From Nanoperiomorbus sp963522845 (lineage in GTDB: Bacteria > Patescibacteriota > Saccharimonadia > Saccharimonadales > Saccharimonadaceae), in NCBI GenBank assembly GCA_963522845.1, contig CAUQYZ010000001.1:124001-188000 (forward strand): 64,000 bases of DNA, read 5' to 3'. Under the pieces are notes generated by a model. The model made no database searches. It was not told the origin of the DNA and was given only the letters and a program-made list of their open reading frames with translations. A program made the translations under genes and the position numbers. Below, in pieces: positions 33,996 to 42,529 of this stretch; positions within the stretch are counted from its first letter, which is position 1, and each line of letters begins with the position of its first letter.

Positions 33996-34889
33996 TTACA
34001 TCTGCTCGACCGACCGTGCTTCGATACTGGCTAAAATACCTCGAGCTATCTGGTCGGGTGTCCAGCCATCGGTATATTGGATCTGAGTGGCCAGCTCTTC
34101 GTTGCAGGGCATATCGACAAAATGCTCGTTATCATGCATCTCTCTGGCCAGTTGCTTATATTCGGCACTTTCCCCTTGACGACGCAAACGCCGAGCAGTC
34201 AGCAGTCTCGATAAAGCCAGTCGAGCAACCGACTGGTTGTCATTCTGCCTGGTTGACTTAGCCAGGCGGTCAGCCAGGTGCTGATTCAGCACCCGCAGAG
34301 AAACCTCTTTGTCAGCTGACGGCATCAGTAATACGACGTTCTTAAACCGGGAGATTAGCCGCTTCATCTGATCAAACATCGCTTCATCTTCGTAGACGGA
34401 ATGACCGGCTCCAAAATCAACTATGCTCGGTCGGTCCAGATCAGACAAGACCCGAGCCGTCAGATAAAACTCTTTATCCTTAAAGTCACGGTAGTCGGGA
34501 TCTTGCTCCAGCTTATCTAAGCCATAGCTATCTTGCACGTCCGGACTATCAAGCGAGATGCATTGTCGATGCGTCATATTAGCTAAGTCGTTACCAACTG
34601 AGCTCTTGCCCGCCCCCATCGGACCGATCAATAGGATAGAGTCATCCAGCACTGCTTGGTCAATTGGCTGACTAACCAGCTCTTCCATTAGCTCCCGACG
34701 TCGCTCATGATTTACTTTATCGTAATCATCGACTTGATCTACGTCCGGATTAACGCTATTTTGCTTGGGCAACTGAGGTGTCCGAGCCGCTACGCCACCT
34801 AGCATACGCTCTACACCAGTAGGGCGCTTATCTGCATTTACAGCAGTTGATTGGTATTGCTCCAACGCCCTAAAACTATCACGGTTCAC
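33996..34889 (-). CDS. P-loop kinase-like protein (shikimate-kinase/zeta-type fold)
   Basis: 297 residues. An N-terminal unstructured part (1-80) precedes LLIGPMGAGKSSVGNDLA, a Walker A of the shikimate-kinase type; SLDSPDVQDSYGLD follows at the position of the acidic substrate-binding motif, then VDFGAGHSVYED (the place of the GGG motif in shikimate kinases) and a long helical tail with an Arg-rich lid (RLLTARRLRRQGES). No aromatic-pathway genes are nearby, so real shikimate kinase activity is unlikely; it may phosphorylate a small molecule or nucleotide. GTG start has a clear AAGGAGG. Confidence 0.65.
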   Translation of the reverse strand: MNRDSFRALEQYQSTAVNADKRPTGVERMLGGVAARTPQLPKQNSVNPDVDQVDDYDKVNHERRRELMEELVSQPIDQAVLDDSILLIGPMGAGKSSVGNDLANMTHRQCISLDSPDVQDSYGLDKLEQDPDYRDFKDKEFYLTARVLSDLDRPSIVDFGAGHSVYEDEAMFDQMKRLISRFKNVVLLMPSADKEVSLRVLNQHLADRLAKSTRQNDNQSVARLALSRLLTARRLRRQGESAEYKQLAREMHDNEHFVDMPCNEELATQIQYTDGWTPDQIARGILASIEARSVEQM

Positions 34890-35074
34890 GACACAACCTC
34901 CTTAATGAACTATAAGACTGTTTTACCATGAGTTGGCATACCTGTCAATAAGTCAGCCACATTAACACCTTAACCCGCCCTCAACCGAGACGTTGCCCTG
35001 AATTAAACTCACACTTACTCCAAACGCAGGGTGTTCTAACTGACAAATCCATCGTGTACAATATAGAATAGAGC

Positions 35075-35413
35075 ATGAAAACACATAAGATGCATTTGAA
35101 AGAGCCCTATTTTAGCTATATCAAAGATGGCACAAAACGTATAGAATTACGACTTTTTGACGAGAAACGTCGCCGGATTAGCCTGGGAGACCGCATTGAG
35201 TTTTCCGAGTCTAATGACAAAAGTATTCGAGTAAGGGTCGTCGGACTATTACACTACGACTCATTCGTTGACTTATGTAAGGACTTTGACATTGCTATAC
35301 TGGCTGACAAAGCCACAACCAAGGATGACCTCATAGCTACACTCGACGAATTCTATAGCCCCGAGCAGCAGGCGCAATTTGGAGTTATCGGCATCAGATT
35401 TGACCTAGCCTAA
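35075..35413 (+). CDS. ASCH-domain protein
   Basis: 112 residues forming one ASCH (PUA-like) domain: HLKEPYFSYIKDGTKRIELRL, the I-S-L-G-D-R-I-E-F strand with the conserved Gly-Asp and the ending GVIGIRF. ASCH domains bind RNA or modified nucleotides; some act as ribonucleases or N4-acetylcytidine amidohydrolases (YqfB). The ATG lies 5 nt after TAGAAT. Somewhat AT-richer than its neighbours. It lies between the grpE and P-loop genes on the opposite strand. Confidence 0.85.
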   Translation: MKTHKMHLKEPYFSYIKDGTKRIELRLFDEKRRRISLGDRIEFSESNDKSIRVRVVGLLHYDSFVDLCKDFDIAILADKATTKDDLIATLDEFYSPEQQAQFGVIGIRFDLA

Positions 35414-35423
35414 GACCCGAAGC

Positions 35424-35455
35424 ATAAAAAAACGGGCATCCCGCATGGGATGCCC
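35424..35455 (-). terminator. Intrinsic terminator of hrcA-grpE
   Basis: Perfect 9-bp stem GGGCATCCC/GGGATGCCC with a 4-nt loop, followed on the minus strand by G and seven T. It also lies just after the ASCH gene stop and may serve both directions. Confidence 0.85.
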
Positions 35456-35587
35456 TTAGGCTAGCTAATCTTGCGTTCTTTATTGTCTTTCTCTCTACAT
35501 AGGTTCTCTCGGAGGATGAGTGGCTTGATTCCCACGAAAAGACTAATTATTCCAAGCCGCCCCCAGTTCCAGCGCCATTAACGCCAG

Positions 35588-36088
35588 CTATTTCTTCGCT
35601 ACTTTGACCATAGCCGGACGCAGAACAAAGCCCTTATACAGATATCCCGGACGCATCACCTCGGCGATAATCTCACTCTCACCTTCACCGCCTTCGAAGG
35701 AGATGGCCTCGTGCTGATCGTGATCAAAAGCATCGCCGACCCGAACCGGCTGCCTAATTAGCCCCAGCTCTTTCATCATCCGCTCCATATTACGCCTCGT
35801 CGCTATGACACCTTTCGCCCAGTCATCATCAGCCAAGCTCTCAGGGAGATTCACCGTTGCCATGTCTAAGGCGTCAACGATCGGCAGTAATTGCTTAACT
35901 ACCCGTTCCCGACTACGCTCTTCCGCTCTAGCCAGATTCGCTTCGCTATTCTTGCGATAATTCTCGAAATCAGCCCTGGTACGCTGAGCCAAATCAGTCA
36001 GCTCGGCTAGTTTCGTCTGTTGCTCCATGATAGTTTGCTGCAACTCAGCCAGCTCATTATCTCTTGATTTAGTCTTTGGTTCCCTCAT
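35588..36088 (-). CDS. grpE: Nucleotide exchange factor GrpE
   Basis: Releases ADP from DnaK. 166 residues: an N-terminal coiled coil (about 8-50, LAELTDLAQRTRADFENYRKN), a four-helix part with LPIVDALDMA and the C-terminal beta wing HDQHEAISFEGGEGESEIIAEVMRPGYLYKGFVLRPAMVKVAK. Starts 4 bp after the hrcA stop, forming hrcA-grpE under one CIRCE-controlled promoter. In the -1 frame right after the stop there is a Gly-rich reading (AGVNGAGTGGGLE), discussed separately. Confidence 0.96.
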   Translation of the reverse strand: MREPKTKSRDNELAELQQTIMEQQTKLAELTDLAQRTRADFENYRKNSEANLARAEERSRERVVKQLLPIVDALDMATVNLPESLADDDWAKGVIATRRNMERMMKELGLIRQPVRVGDAFDHDQHEAISFEGGEGESEIIAEVMRPGYLYKGFVLRPAMVKVAKK

Positions 36089-36092
36089 CGCA

Positions 36093-36830
36093 TTATCCTT
36101 CTAATAAATTATCACTAACTAGTATATGTTCTAACAAACTACCCGTCTGCGCTACTAGGCGCATTACCTTGGCATAGCTCTGACGAGTCGAGCCAAGTAC
36201 TCCGATGTAGCTGCTATCGGAAAAAGGCGAACGAAACTTACTGATGATCAACGAAGTATCACTATCCCGCCCGATATCATTCTCCGAACCGATAAAAACG
36301 TTCAGGGTTTCATTCGGCGTCGCCTCTCTCAACCACGGCTCTAGATTATCTAGTAAATTAGCCACCGCTCGAACATGCTCGCCATCTAAGAACTCCGGCT
36401 GAGCGAATAAGTTACCAATACCACTAAGATAGAGCTGCGCGCCAATGGTCGCTAATCCCAAATTGTGCGTTAGCTCCACCAGTAAATCAACTGCCGCCCT
36501 GATCGCCAAGTCAGCCCTGCCGCCACCGACCACCCGAGCTTTGATCACCTTAGTATAGCGCTCGTCGCTATGGCTAGGCTTGCGAGCTAGATTAGTCTCG
36601 GCGATACTGTTGACATATAGTCGATACCCTTTATCAGTTGGCACCCGACCAGCCGAAGTATGTGGCTGGCGTAAGTAGCCCATCTCCTCCAGCTTCGCCA
36701 TTTCTGAGCGCATCGTGGCGGGCGAGACGTCAAATAGCTTCGCCAGCAAGACGCTACCAACTGGAGTGGCCAGCTCAGCGTACTGCTCAATGATAGCGGC
36801 TAATATCTTAGCCTGACGCTCAGTCATCAT
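36093..36830 (-). CDS. hrcA: Heat-inducible transcription repressor HrcA
   Basis: Represses heat-shock genes by binding CIRCE. 245 residues: N-terminal winged helix (ERQAKILAAIIEQYAELATPVGSVLLA...SPATMRSEMAKLEEMGYL, then QPHTSAGRVPTDKGYRLYV), and a short regulatory domain ending in ILVSDNLL. Typical HrcA is about 340 residues, so the central domain is reduced. Start: two consecutive ATG codons at 36830 and 36827; TATAAT lies 6 nt before the first, giving a leaderless mRNA. Earlier in-frame ATGs lie inside the operator and are rejected. Confidence 0.95.
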   Translation of the reverse strand: MMTERQAKILAAIIEQYAELATPVGSVLLAKLFDVSPATMRSEMAKLEEMGYLRQPHTSAGRVPTDKGYRLYVNSIAETNLARKPSHSDERYTKVIKARVVGGGRADLAIRAAVDLLVELTHNLGLATIGAQLYLSGIGNLFAQPEFLDGEHVRAVANLLDNLEPWLREATPNETLNVFIGSENDIGRDSDTSLIISKFRSPFSDSSYIGVLGSTRQSYAKVMRLVAQTGSLLEHILVSDNLLEG

Positions 36831-36836
36831 AACCGC

Positions 36837-36874
36837 ATTATAGGTAATCAGCACTAGCTAGTCAAGAGTGCCAA
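36837..36874 (-). promoter_or_regulatory. hrcA promoter with CIRCE operator
   Basis: Minus strand TTGGCACTC, 9 nt, TAGTGCTGA (36874-36848): CIRCE with changes in both arms. The spacer begins TTGACT, 17 nt before TATAAT (36842-36837), which is 6 nt before the first hrcA ATG. This gives autoregulation with a weaker operator than dnaK. Confidence 0.85.
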
Positions 36875-36894
36875 CAGTAGTCATCGCCCCTGAG

Positions 36895-37257
36895 CTAGGG
36901 TGTAACCGGCGAGGAGCTTAGCCCCAAACTTTCGTCGCTAATGTTAGCATTGTCATAATTACCTAAGCCTTTCAGCTCCTTGCGGTGCTTACTCATCCGT
37001 TGATCAAAGTCGGTAATAGCTGCCTTGTTCAACGCACCCGAACTCTCGAATGGCTGATCATCTCGGCTCTTCTCTACTTTACTTCGCACCTTTTCATACC
37101 CGGGGCGACTCATATCCAGCTTGATCGCCCCACTCTTACGGTATAAGTCTAAGCTAATGGTCGTCATCACCATTGCCAGCAAGATACACAGGCTGATAAA
37201 GCAAGCAAATTGATGTCGGACTAGACGAGACTTAATATTAGCTAATTTATCGAGCAT
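36895..37257 (-). CDS. Small membrane-anchored protein
   Basis: 120 residues: one N-terminal membrane segment (FACFISLCILLAMVMTTISL), then a charged extracellular or cytosolic region without known motifs. I set the start at ATG 37255-37257; the stop of the upstream secreted protein gene overlaps it by 11 bp, so the two are translationally coupled and may form a pair. Unrecognised. Confidence 0.6.
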   Translation of the reverse strand: MLDKLANIKSRLVRHQFACFISLCILLAMVMTTISLDLYRKSGAIKLDMSRPGYEKVRSKVEKSRDDQPFESSGALNKAAITDFDQRMSKHRKELKGLGNYDNANISDESLGLSSSPVTP

Positions 37258-37750
37258 TGATCTGCGCCTTTGCATTCGTATTAAACTCATCTCCATATAG
37301 CTCGACCAATTGATCCAGCCTCTTGATATTACCATTCAGCTTAGCCCGTTCATCCCGCACCTTCACTAATTTGTCATAAAAAGCTATCGGCTCTTCCTGG
37401 CACCTCACCCCCACCAGGTCGCCCAGCGCATCATCATAGCTATTGTAGTTAGTCCGAAATTCACCGAGCACGCTCTCAAATTCCGAGGTAAGCGAAACTA
37501 AGTTAGGTAGCGAAATCTTATTGCTCAGCAATCGAGTATTCATTGCGTAGAATAGATTGAGTAGTTCATTGTAGACCCGGCCGCGATTAATCCTTAGTGC
37601 CGCATCAGCTTTCTCCATCTGATTAAGTACCGACTGCACCGCCCGACAGTTAGCTTTGACCACCTCGCTACTAGGTACAGCTAGAGCAGGCGTAGCCACG
37701 CAACTCGCCAACACAGTCAGCGACAGCAAGATTGTCAATGTCTTTTTCAT
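37247..37750 (-). CDS. Secreted helical protein
   Basis: 167 residues. A signal peptide (KKTLTILLSLTVLASCVATPALA, cleavage after ALA; LASC could also be read as a lipobox-like LxxC) is followed by a mostly helical domain with two cysteines (ANC and VRC) and likely coiled coil (VRDERAKLNGNIKRLDQLVEL). No family recognised. Divergent from the HNH nuclease gene, with only 39 bp between starts, and overlapping the next membrane protein by 11 bp. Confidence 0.65.
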   Translation of the reverse strand: MKKTLTILLSLTVLASCVATPALAVPSSEVVKANCRAVQSVLNQMEKADAALRINRGRVYNELLNLFYAMNTRLLSNKISLPNLVSLTSEFESVLGEFRTNYNSYDDALGDLVGVRCQEEPIAFYDKLVKVRDERAKLNGNIKRLDQLVELYGDEFNTNAKAQINAR

Positions 37751-37789
37751 CTATATCTAGTATAATACGACAAGACCTTAAAAACGAAA

Positions 37790-38506
37790 ATGAGAAAGCC
37801 AAACAGCTCGACCAAACGTCTGTGGGGCTGGCTAATCAGCCTAGCCCTTCTGATCGTAGTCGGCATTCTCGGCTATCAGCTCTATCAAACTAGCCAAACA
37901 CCGCCCCCTGCCCCGGCTCCGGCCCATCAATCTAGCCCTGACAGCAACCTGGCGATTGACCAACTAACCAAATTACCGGTCAAAGACGCCGAGACGGGGG
38001 ATGATTATCAGCGCAGTAATTTTAGTCATGGCTGGGCAAGCTGGCGTAGCTGTAATGTCAGACAAAAGATTCTCAACCGTGACGTCAAGGACATTAAGCT
38101 CGCCCCGAACGGCTGCACGGTCGTCGGCGGCAATCTGCTTGACCCGTACACCGGCCGACAAATAGAGCTATCTACCAAAGAAGCAGTCTCTAAGAAAGTC
38201 CAGATTGATCACGTCGTTGCCCTAGGTAATGCCTGGCGTACCGGCGCTCGCTACCTCTCTGCCACCGAGCGTAAAGAGCTGGCCAATGACGACCTGGAGC
38301 TGATCGCCGTCAGCAGTGCCGCTAACCAAGAGAAGTCCGACAGTGACGCCGACCAGTGGCTACCAAGTAACGTCGCTTTTCATTGCGCCTACGTCGCTCG
38401 TCAGATTGCCGTCAAACTGAAGTACCGACTATGGGTCACTCCGGCAGAAAGCTCCGCCATGAAGCGGGTGCTGACCGGCTGCCCTACCGAGCCATTACCC
38501 GGCTGA
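37790..38506 (+). CDS. Exported HNH-family nuclease (DUF1524/GmrSD C-terminal type)
   Basis: 238 residues. One N-terminal membrane helix (WGWLISLALLIVVGILGYQLY), a Pro-rich linker (PPPAPAPAHQ), then the HNH fold: WRSCNVRQ and NGCTV (probable disulfide), QIDHVVALGNAW (metal-binding Asp-His and catalytic site), ANQEKSDSDADQWLP (second Asn/Lys-Ser-Asp site) and a C-terminal CAYVARQIAVKLKYRL. Secreted DUF1524 nucleases degrade external DNA; for a bacterium without nucleotide synthesis this would supply nucleotides from a host or from biofilm DNA. Divergent from the secreted helical protein gene. Confidence 0.85.
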   Translation: MRKPNSSTKRLWGWLISLALLIVVGILGYQLYQTSQTPPPAPAPAHQSSPDSNLAIDQLTKLPVKDAETGDDYQRSNFSHGWASWRSCNVRQKILNRDVKDIKLAPNGCTVVGGNLLDPYTGRQIELSTKEAVSKKVQIDHVVALGNAWRTGARYLSATERKELANDDLELIAVSSAANQEKSDSDADQWLPSNVAFHCAYVARQIAVKLKYRLWVTPAESSAMKRVLTGCPTEPLPG

Positions 38507-38520
38507 ATAAGCAGGTGACT

Positions 38521-41043
38521 TTAAGGTACGATCAAGATAGCCCTCATGGTGATGCTGTTAATAGAAGATTGACCATTGCCCTTTTCGGAAGCGAACAGCC
38601 CCGCCCTATTACCAAAGCGAGCGCTACCACCATAGACAGACCATGGCGCAGTTGCTGTAGTAAAGTTTGACACTCCGCCATTCCAAGACGATGAATCACC
38701 ATCGACCGACATGACTGATTTGGTCTCATGAAGCGCCTGACCGCCGCAAGTCTCAAAGGTGCAGTTGTCGAAATTAAACTTAGCTTCGTTACTGGAGATA
38801 GACCAGCCCGGTCTTGTACCGAAGCCTTGACTAGCTCTATATAGGTTAACGTAGGGCTCTTTGGCTGGTGTCGTCATGCTACCAGTTAACGCAGTGGTAC
38901 TGTCATTGAAATTGGTTCGGTTACCCGCTGTTATCTCATGAGCTCCACCCGACAAATCATACACTCCCCACCGGAAATTAGTCGTTGACGCCTTGACCCC
39001 TTGGCTGGAGTCATACTGTTGATCATATCTCCCACAGGCACTATCCGACTCAATCGTAGTGGCATTGAGGACAGCGCCGGTATTGACCGCCAGCACCCCC
39101 TGCCCACAGCCTGTTACACCGACATCACCAAGCTGACCGTCAGCATCAGTTCCACCGCTGCCCACAACATAATTATTGATACCTAGTCCGCCCGCACCCG
39201 CTCCATAGATAGAGCTGGCTAGATAGGCGATAGCACCCCACTCGCTACTCTTAGCTAAGTGAGTAGTTGCCTTAGCTAAGTTGTGCGAGTTACTCACAGT
39301 CCCGGCGATAGTACTACCACTTGTATTATCCGGATCACCGACCCCGATACTTTTTGCCATGGTGAAGAAGTTACCAATTGGCTCAGAGATATTCGATTTT
39401 TGACTGGGCTTTATCGTAGGGCGACTGCGCACGCCGGTAGTCTCAAATTTACCCACCCAGATACCATTCAGCTCTTTGTCACCAAAGCTAAAGGCGGGGT
39501 GGGTCGTCCAGGTAGTTCGGTTAAATTTAGTTTGATCATGTTTATAGTAGGTTTGATCCAGTTGACAACCGGTTCGATAGTCTTTGGCTAAGATATTGCC
39601 GTCAGCATTGTCGGGGATCCCATTCGCCCACATCTGACCGGCTGTCTTAATGTGGGCATTGCAGCTGGTAGCCGGTCGCTTCTTAGTATCAGTGGACTTC
39701 TCAAACTGAATCTCGAAGTTCTGCGCCCCGACATAGCGATCAGTGGCATCACGACGTTGTACCTCGTAGGCATACCGGGGGATATATACCCAATAGCCCA
39801 GAACATCATCCAAATCAACGTTGACAGACTTATTCTTGTACTTAGCTAATTTATCCGGTTTAACCGTGACGGCATTAGCCCACTTTTTATAGTAGTAATC
39901 ATACCAATCAACCTGCCTGCCCTTGATCTGAACATTGGTTAAAGAAGTCAACCTAGGTATATAGTCATGGCTTAAGTCAACCGGAATCATATTCTCATCC
40001 AGATCAACCTGACAGTCACTCTCAACACCGGCCCTATTAGCACAAATACCATATCTCTTGAGCGAAAAAGCCTTAGCCAATTTCGCCCGACCGCCCTGCG
40101 TCACAACCAAAATGTCATACTTACCCGGAGGGGTTCTCCTGACATCAAAGTTGCGCATGGTACAAGAGATAGCCGTGTCGCTCAATACGGTAATTTTTCC
40201 GCATTGTATATCTCCACTAGATAGCTTACCGTCGCCGTCAATGTCTAAGATCACATTGCTTGCCGTCGCCAGACTAGTCCCCGCTAAAGTTATTTTGGCG
40301 TCACTCACTACTCCGCTATAATGCGGCGAATTCACCATATAACTATCCGGAGTAACCGAAGCTAGCTTCGGTGGTGGTGGCACTTTAATAGTCGCCGTAT
40401 AGACTACTTTTGCTTGATAAGCACCGGCTCTGAACTGCGGATTACCGGTCCAATTTATAGCGTAGTAGACTGTGCCATGAACACTACCTTTAGTCGGACC
40501 GTTCCCCGACATGATACTGGCCGCCTGTCCCGCCGCCGGCATAGCGGCATATTTGGTGGCTCCTAGTACAGACTGGTCATTTGATTCGTAGTCTGACTGA
40601 GAGCTAAAGTTCGCCATACCCAGAGGTGCTATACCCCAGGTGTCAGGCGGTAAGGTAGTCGGTGTCGCCATGGTAGCAGAAGTGGCCGGTATAGCATAAC
40701 CGCTCTGATGGGTTAGGCTAGTACCAGATGTCACACTCGCCAGTGTCACATCATACCCCTTTACTGCATTAGTCGACACGGCATAGCTGTGATTAACCCT
40801 ACTTATCCCGCTGTTTCTCAAGCTTAAATTAATATTAGAACCCCCGAGACTAAAGATTAGGTAAGCCGACCCGTCGTAGCCGGGAGCACCCACCGCCACG
40901 GGTGTGACCGAGAATAGAGTATTAACCACCACTAGGTAAGCGGTCAGCGCCGCCACCAAGCCAACACCTAGATGGCGTAACCAACCCAGACGATAATCGG
41001 CGATATTGACTCTACCGGTCATCTTAGCTCGTTGCTCGCACAT
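38521..41043 (-). CDS. Large exported surface protein with TIG-like and C-type-lectin/FGE-like domains
   Basis: 840 residues. N-terminal membrane helix (HLGVGLVAALTAYLVVVNTLF), a beta domain (about 50-235), a TIG/IPT-like domain (about 240-345, PPPPKLASVTPDSYMVN through GKYDILVVTQGG), then a long C-terminal domain starting near WVYIPRYAYEV. Marks of the formylglycine-generating/C-type-lectin fold are visible: LNGIWVGKFETTG, WGAIAYLASSIYG, WGVYDLSGGAHEITAGN and the last part APWSVYGGSARFGNRAGLFAS with SITMRAILIVP. Similar domains occur in phage tail and surface adhesion proteins. It probably mediates contact at the cell surface. No sortase anchor follows the lectin-like domain. Confidence 0.75.
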   Translation of the reverse strand: MCEQRAKMTGRVNIADYRLGWLRHLGVGLVAALTAYLVVVNTLFSVTPVAVGAPGYDGSAYLIFSLGGSNINLSLRNSGISRVNHSYAVSTNAVKGYDVTLASVTSGTSLTHQSGYAIPATSATMATPTTLPPDTWGIAPLGMANFSSQSDYESNDQSVLGATKYAAMPAAGQAASIMSGNGPTKGSVHGTVYYAINWTGNPQFRAGAYQAKVVYTATIKVPPPPKLASVTPDSYMVNSPHYSGVVSDAKITLAGTSLATASNVILDIDGDGKLSSGDIQCGKITVLSDTAISCTMRNFDVRRTPPGKYDILVVTQGGRAKLAKAFSLKRYGICANRAGVESDCQVDLDENMIPVDLSHDYIPRLTSLTNVQIKGRQVDWYDYYYKKWANAVTVKPDKLAKYKNKSVNVDLDDVLGYWVYIPRYAYEVQRRDATDRYVGAQNFEIQFEKSTDTKKRPATSCNAHIKTAGQMWANGIPDNADGNILAKDYRTGCQLDQTYYKHDQTKFNRTTWTTHPAFSFGDKELNGIWVGKFETTGVRSRPTIKPSQKSNISEPIGNFFTMAKSIGVGDPDNTSGSTIAGTVSNSHNLAKATTHLAKSSEWGAIAYLASSIYGAGAGGLGINNYVVGSGGTDADGQLGDVGVTGCGQGVLAVNTGAVLNATTIESDSACGRYDQQYDSSQGVKASTTNFRWGVYDLSGGAHEITAGNRTNFNDSTTALTGSMTTPAKEPYVNLYRASQGFGTRPGWSISSNEAKFNFDNCTFETCGGQALHETKSVMSVDGDSSSWNGGVSNFTTATAPWSVYGGSARFGNRAGLFASEKGNGQSSINSITMRAILIVP

Positions 41044-41115
41044 TAGACCTCACCATTAATTATACTGATGATTATACTGCAAGATTCACTAAATTGCTTG
41101 TGCTACAATAAGCTC

Positions 41116-42060
41116 ATGATTACATTGGTGGGCAAGTCCGGTAAAGCAGCTGAGCTGCCCGATGTTAGTGCTATGCCTAACCGACTCAATGGCATCGCCA
41201 TTATCGAATCCATCTCCCGCCCTGAGCTGCAACGCCTCGCCAGCAAATACAATTTATCCTACCGCACCCTAGAGGAGTCACTTGACATTAACGAGACTCC
41301 CAATCTCACCCAACGAGACGGCTACCACTACCTCTACGTCAGTCTACCTAATGCCCGAGCTAACCAGAAGGTTAATCCTATTACCCGCCCGGTTCTGGTA
41401 GTCTACAACAATCACCTGCTGCTGATCATCACCAGTATGCACTTATCACCGGTTTTACCTCTAACCTCCCTGGTTAGCAATCTTGCTCTAGCTCGTACCG
41501 TTCAGTCAGCTTTGGTTTACCTCCTGACCCGGGTAGTAGAGTCGTACGACCGCTACATCAAGACTCACTCTAACGCCATTAGTAGTGTCGTCGCCGAGAT
41601 CCAGACTCGTCGACTAGAGAACGAAGTATTCTTAAATCTCATTCTACTAGAGGATCAGATTAACGATTTCGTCAGCGCCCTTACGCCGTTAGCACCACTC
41701 TTACAGCGCATTCAGGCCGATAGGTCTATCCCCTTGTCCGGTAGTAATAGCGACGACATTACCGACGCCATCCTAGCCACTCAACAGTATATTGGTATTT
41801 GTAATTCTAACGCCAGGCGCATTACCAGCATTCGTGATGCCTATAGCACCATGACTAACAATTCGCTCAACTCGATCATGAAGACTCTGACTGTCGCTAC
41901 CATGCTTATCGCCATCCCCGATCTAGTCTTTAGCTTTTATGGCATGAATGTTCACGTCCCGATGCAAGAGGCCCGCAATAGCTTTCTGATAGTTACCGCC
42001 ATCGCCGTCGTTGCCACTATCGTTGTGATCATCTGGGCTAAGAAACGCCATCTGCTCTAG
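41116..42060 (+). CDS. corA: CorA-type divalent cation transporter
   Basis: 314 residues: a soluble N-terminal domain, long helices, and two C-terminal membrane helices with the signature YGMNVHVP after the first helix (the family GMN selectivity motif) and WAKKRHLL at the end. It should carry Mg2+ as a pentamer. I moved the start to ATG 41116-41118, 6 nt after TACAAT; the upstream part of the frame lies in the promoter. Divergent from the lectin-like surface protein gene. TsaE follows after 19 bp but appears to have its own -10. Confidence 0.92.
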   Translation: MITLVGKSGKAAELPDVSAMPNRLNGIAIIESISRPELQRLASKYNLSYRTLEESLDINETPNLTQRDGYHYLYVSLPNARANQKVNPITRPVLVVYNNHLLLIITSMHLSPVLPLTSLVSNLALARTVQSALVYLLTRVVESYDRYIKTHSNAISSVVAEIQTRRLENEVFLNLILLEDQINDFVSALTPLAPLLQRIQADRSIPLSGSNSDDITDAILATQQYIGICNSNARRITSIRDAYSTMTNNSLNSIMKTLTVATMLIAIPDLVFSFYGMNVHVPMQEARNSFLIVTAIAVVATIVVIIWAKKRHLL

Positions 42061-42079
42061 CTCGTGTTACAATAAGCCC

Positions 42080-42502
42080 ATGATCATCACTAGTCCAGCC
42101 AAGATGGAGCAGCTTGGTCGCCAGTTAGGTGCCGAGCTTAAAGGAGGCGAGATAATCGAGCTGGTTGGCGATATCGGTGCCGGTAAGACCACTCTGACGA
42201 GAGGACTGGCTCAGGGGTTGGGCGTCAAAGATAACATCACCTCGCCGTCGTTCACTATCAATTGTAATTACCAAGGTCGCAATGGACTGACGCTGCATCA
42301 TTACGATTTTTATCGCCTTAGTGACACCGGTATCATCGCCGACGAATTAGCTGAGACCATCCACGACCATCACGCCATCACAGTGATTGAGTGGGGCGAC
42401 AGCATTAAGAGTGTCCTACCGGCTGAGCATATCACCATTAAGATTAATCACCGAGCAGACCAAGGGCGAGAAGTCGAGATCCACAAAATTGGACAAGCCT
42501 AG
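42080..42502 (+). CDS. tsaE: tRNA threonylcarbamoyladenosine biosynthesis ATPase TsaE
   Basis: 140-residue P-loop ATPase that works with TsaB and TsaD to make t6A37 in ANN-decoding tRNAs. Motifs: ELVGDIGAGKTTLTRGLAQG (Walker A), SPSFTI, HHYDFYRL and VIEWGDSI (Walker B region). Complete. ATG lies 6 nt after TACAAT. tsaB and tsaD are not in this window. Confidence 0.95.
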   Translation: MIITSPAKMEQLGRQLGAELKGGEIIELVGDIGAGKTTLTRGLAQGLGVKDNITSPSFTINCNYQGRNGLTLHHYDFYRLSDTGIIADELAETIHDHHAITVIEWGDSIKSVLPAEHITIKINHRADQGREVEIHKIGQA

Positions 42503-42529
42503 CCAAGTGATGCTACACTAGCTCTAGCG

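Noticed and set aside
33996..34889. Naming the P-loop protein shikimate kinase (aroK)
   Set aside because: Only the Walker A and an acidic motif fit; length is far above 170 residues and no aromatic pathway genes are present.
38521..38700. Claiming a diversity-generating retroelement
   Set aside because: No reverse transcriptase and no template repeat were found in the window; the lectin-like target alone is not enough, so it is offered only as something to check.
41068..41115. Upstream ATG for corA
   Set aside because: It would place the start inside the promoter; the ATG at 41116 is 6 nt after TACAAT and matches the N-terminal length of relatives.
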